DNA of 22,072 nt from the NCBI GenBank assembly GCA_035532755.1, contig DATKQI010000101.1, positions 1 through 22,072 of the forward strand, in the 5' to 3' direction. The position numbers and the translations under genes were made by a program. How positions within the stretch are numbered: the stretch's first letter is position 1; the number at the start of each line of letters is the position of its first letter. This stretch comes from DATKQI01 sp035532755. GTDB taxonomy: Bacteria; Pseudomonadota; Alphaproteobacteria; Acetobacterales; Acetobacteraceae. This document shows positions 21,913 through 22,072 of the stretch, one piece after another. The notes under the pieces were generated by a model, which saw only the letters and a list, made by a program, of their open reading frames with translations, ran no database searches and was not told the origin of the DNA.

Positions 21913-22072
21913 TCATGATTGCAGCACCTTGAGCATGGTGCTTCCGAGAGCGGCGGGGCTTTGGGCGACGTGGATGCCTGCGGTTCTGAGGGCGTCCATC
22001 TTGGCGGAGGCGGTGTCGCGGCCGCCGCTGATCACCGCCCCGGCGTGGCCCATCCGCCGCCCCGGCGGGGCG
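21913..22072 (-). CDS. sucD: Succinyl-CoA synthetase-like acid-CoA ligase alpha subunit, cut by the window edge
   Basis: Only the last 52 residues are present; the 5' part lies beyond the window. The stretch PPGRRMGHAGAVISGG followed by about 34 residues ending in LKVLQS matches the C-terminal part of the SucD/MtkB family, where this region is next to the phosphohistidine loop and closes the nucleotide domain. The family joins succinate (SucCD) or malate (MtkAB) to CoA using ATP or GTP. The fragment is too short to separate the central-metabolism enzyme from a paralogue. Its downstream neighbour is an OFA carboxylate transporter instead of TCA-cycle genes, which hints at a specialised paralogue. 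Its GC content is high again. Confidence 0.82.
   Translation of the reverse strand, partial: APPGRRMGHAGAVISGGRDTASAKMDALRTAGIHVAQSPAALGSTMLKVLQS

Noticed and set aside
1..22072. CRISPR arrays, tRNA/rRNA genes, intact IS elements, toxin-antitoxin or defence genes
   Set aside because: Looked for by eye on both strands; no direct-repeat arrays, cloverleaf-like sequences, transposase motifs or known defence domains were seen. Short RNAs could be missed without a covariance search.

Overview
This window reads as chromosomal DNA from a high-GC alphaproteobacterium. My best guess is an Acetobacteraceae or other Rhodospirillales member. The reasons are the dense, mostly GC-ending genes, an alphaproteobacterial gene set (SecB, Coq7, GluQRS, a COG3146-type acyltransferase next to a Rid protein) and a UvrB with a long Pro/Gly/Arg-rich tail. 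The genus cannot be fixed by eye. No rRNA, tRNA, CRISPR array, intact insertion sequence or prophage was seen.

Bases 1-14300 are compact and housekeeping in character. A 5'-truncated secB converges on uvrC. Next come folB with a pteridine-reductase-type SDR, an orphan 210-residue protein, and uvrB translationally coupled to a GNAT acetyltransferase. Diverging from uvrB is a HAD phosphatase overlapping a 3-methyladenine DNA glycosylase gene, so three DNA repair genes lie within 8.5 kb. Then follow a GST on the minus strand, dsbB-coq7 (ATGA-coupled, and linked by ubiquinone), an HNH endonuclease and an alpha/beta-hydrolase on the minus strand, and gluQRS, a Rid-family gene and a FemAB/GNAT-like gene on the plus strand. 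gluQRS appears to start at a rare CTG codon.

Bases 14306-20006 hold a leucine/isovalerate catabolic block on the minus strand: ivd, mccB, mccA. A TetR regulator diverges from ivd. The 152-base divergent region has facing promoter candidates whose -35 boxes overlap, plus inverted repeats suited to an operator. The hydratase and the HMG-CoA lyase that normally complete the pathway are not in the window.

Bases 20007-22072 hold an OFA-family (oxalate/formate type) MFS transporter downstream of a SucD-like acid-CoA ligase alpha subunit cut by the window edge. The 268 bases between them are rich in inverted repeats. Base composition falls from about 70% GC in the housekeeping part to visibly lower values in the regulator and transporter part, which hints at a different history. 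I see no clearly new defence or mobile system. The best leads are the divergent control region, the ligase-transporter pair, the CTG start, the folate-type SDR-folB pair and the orphan protein.
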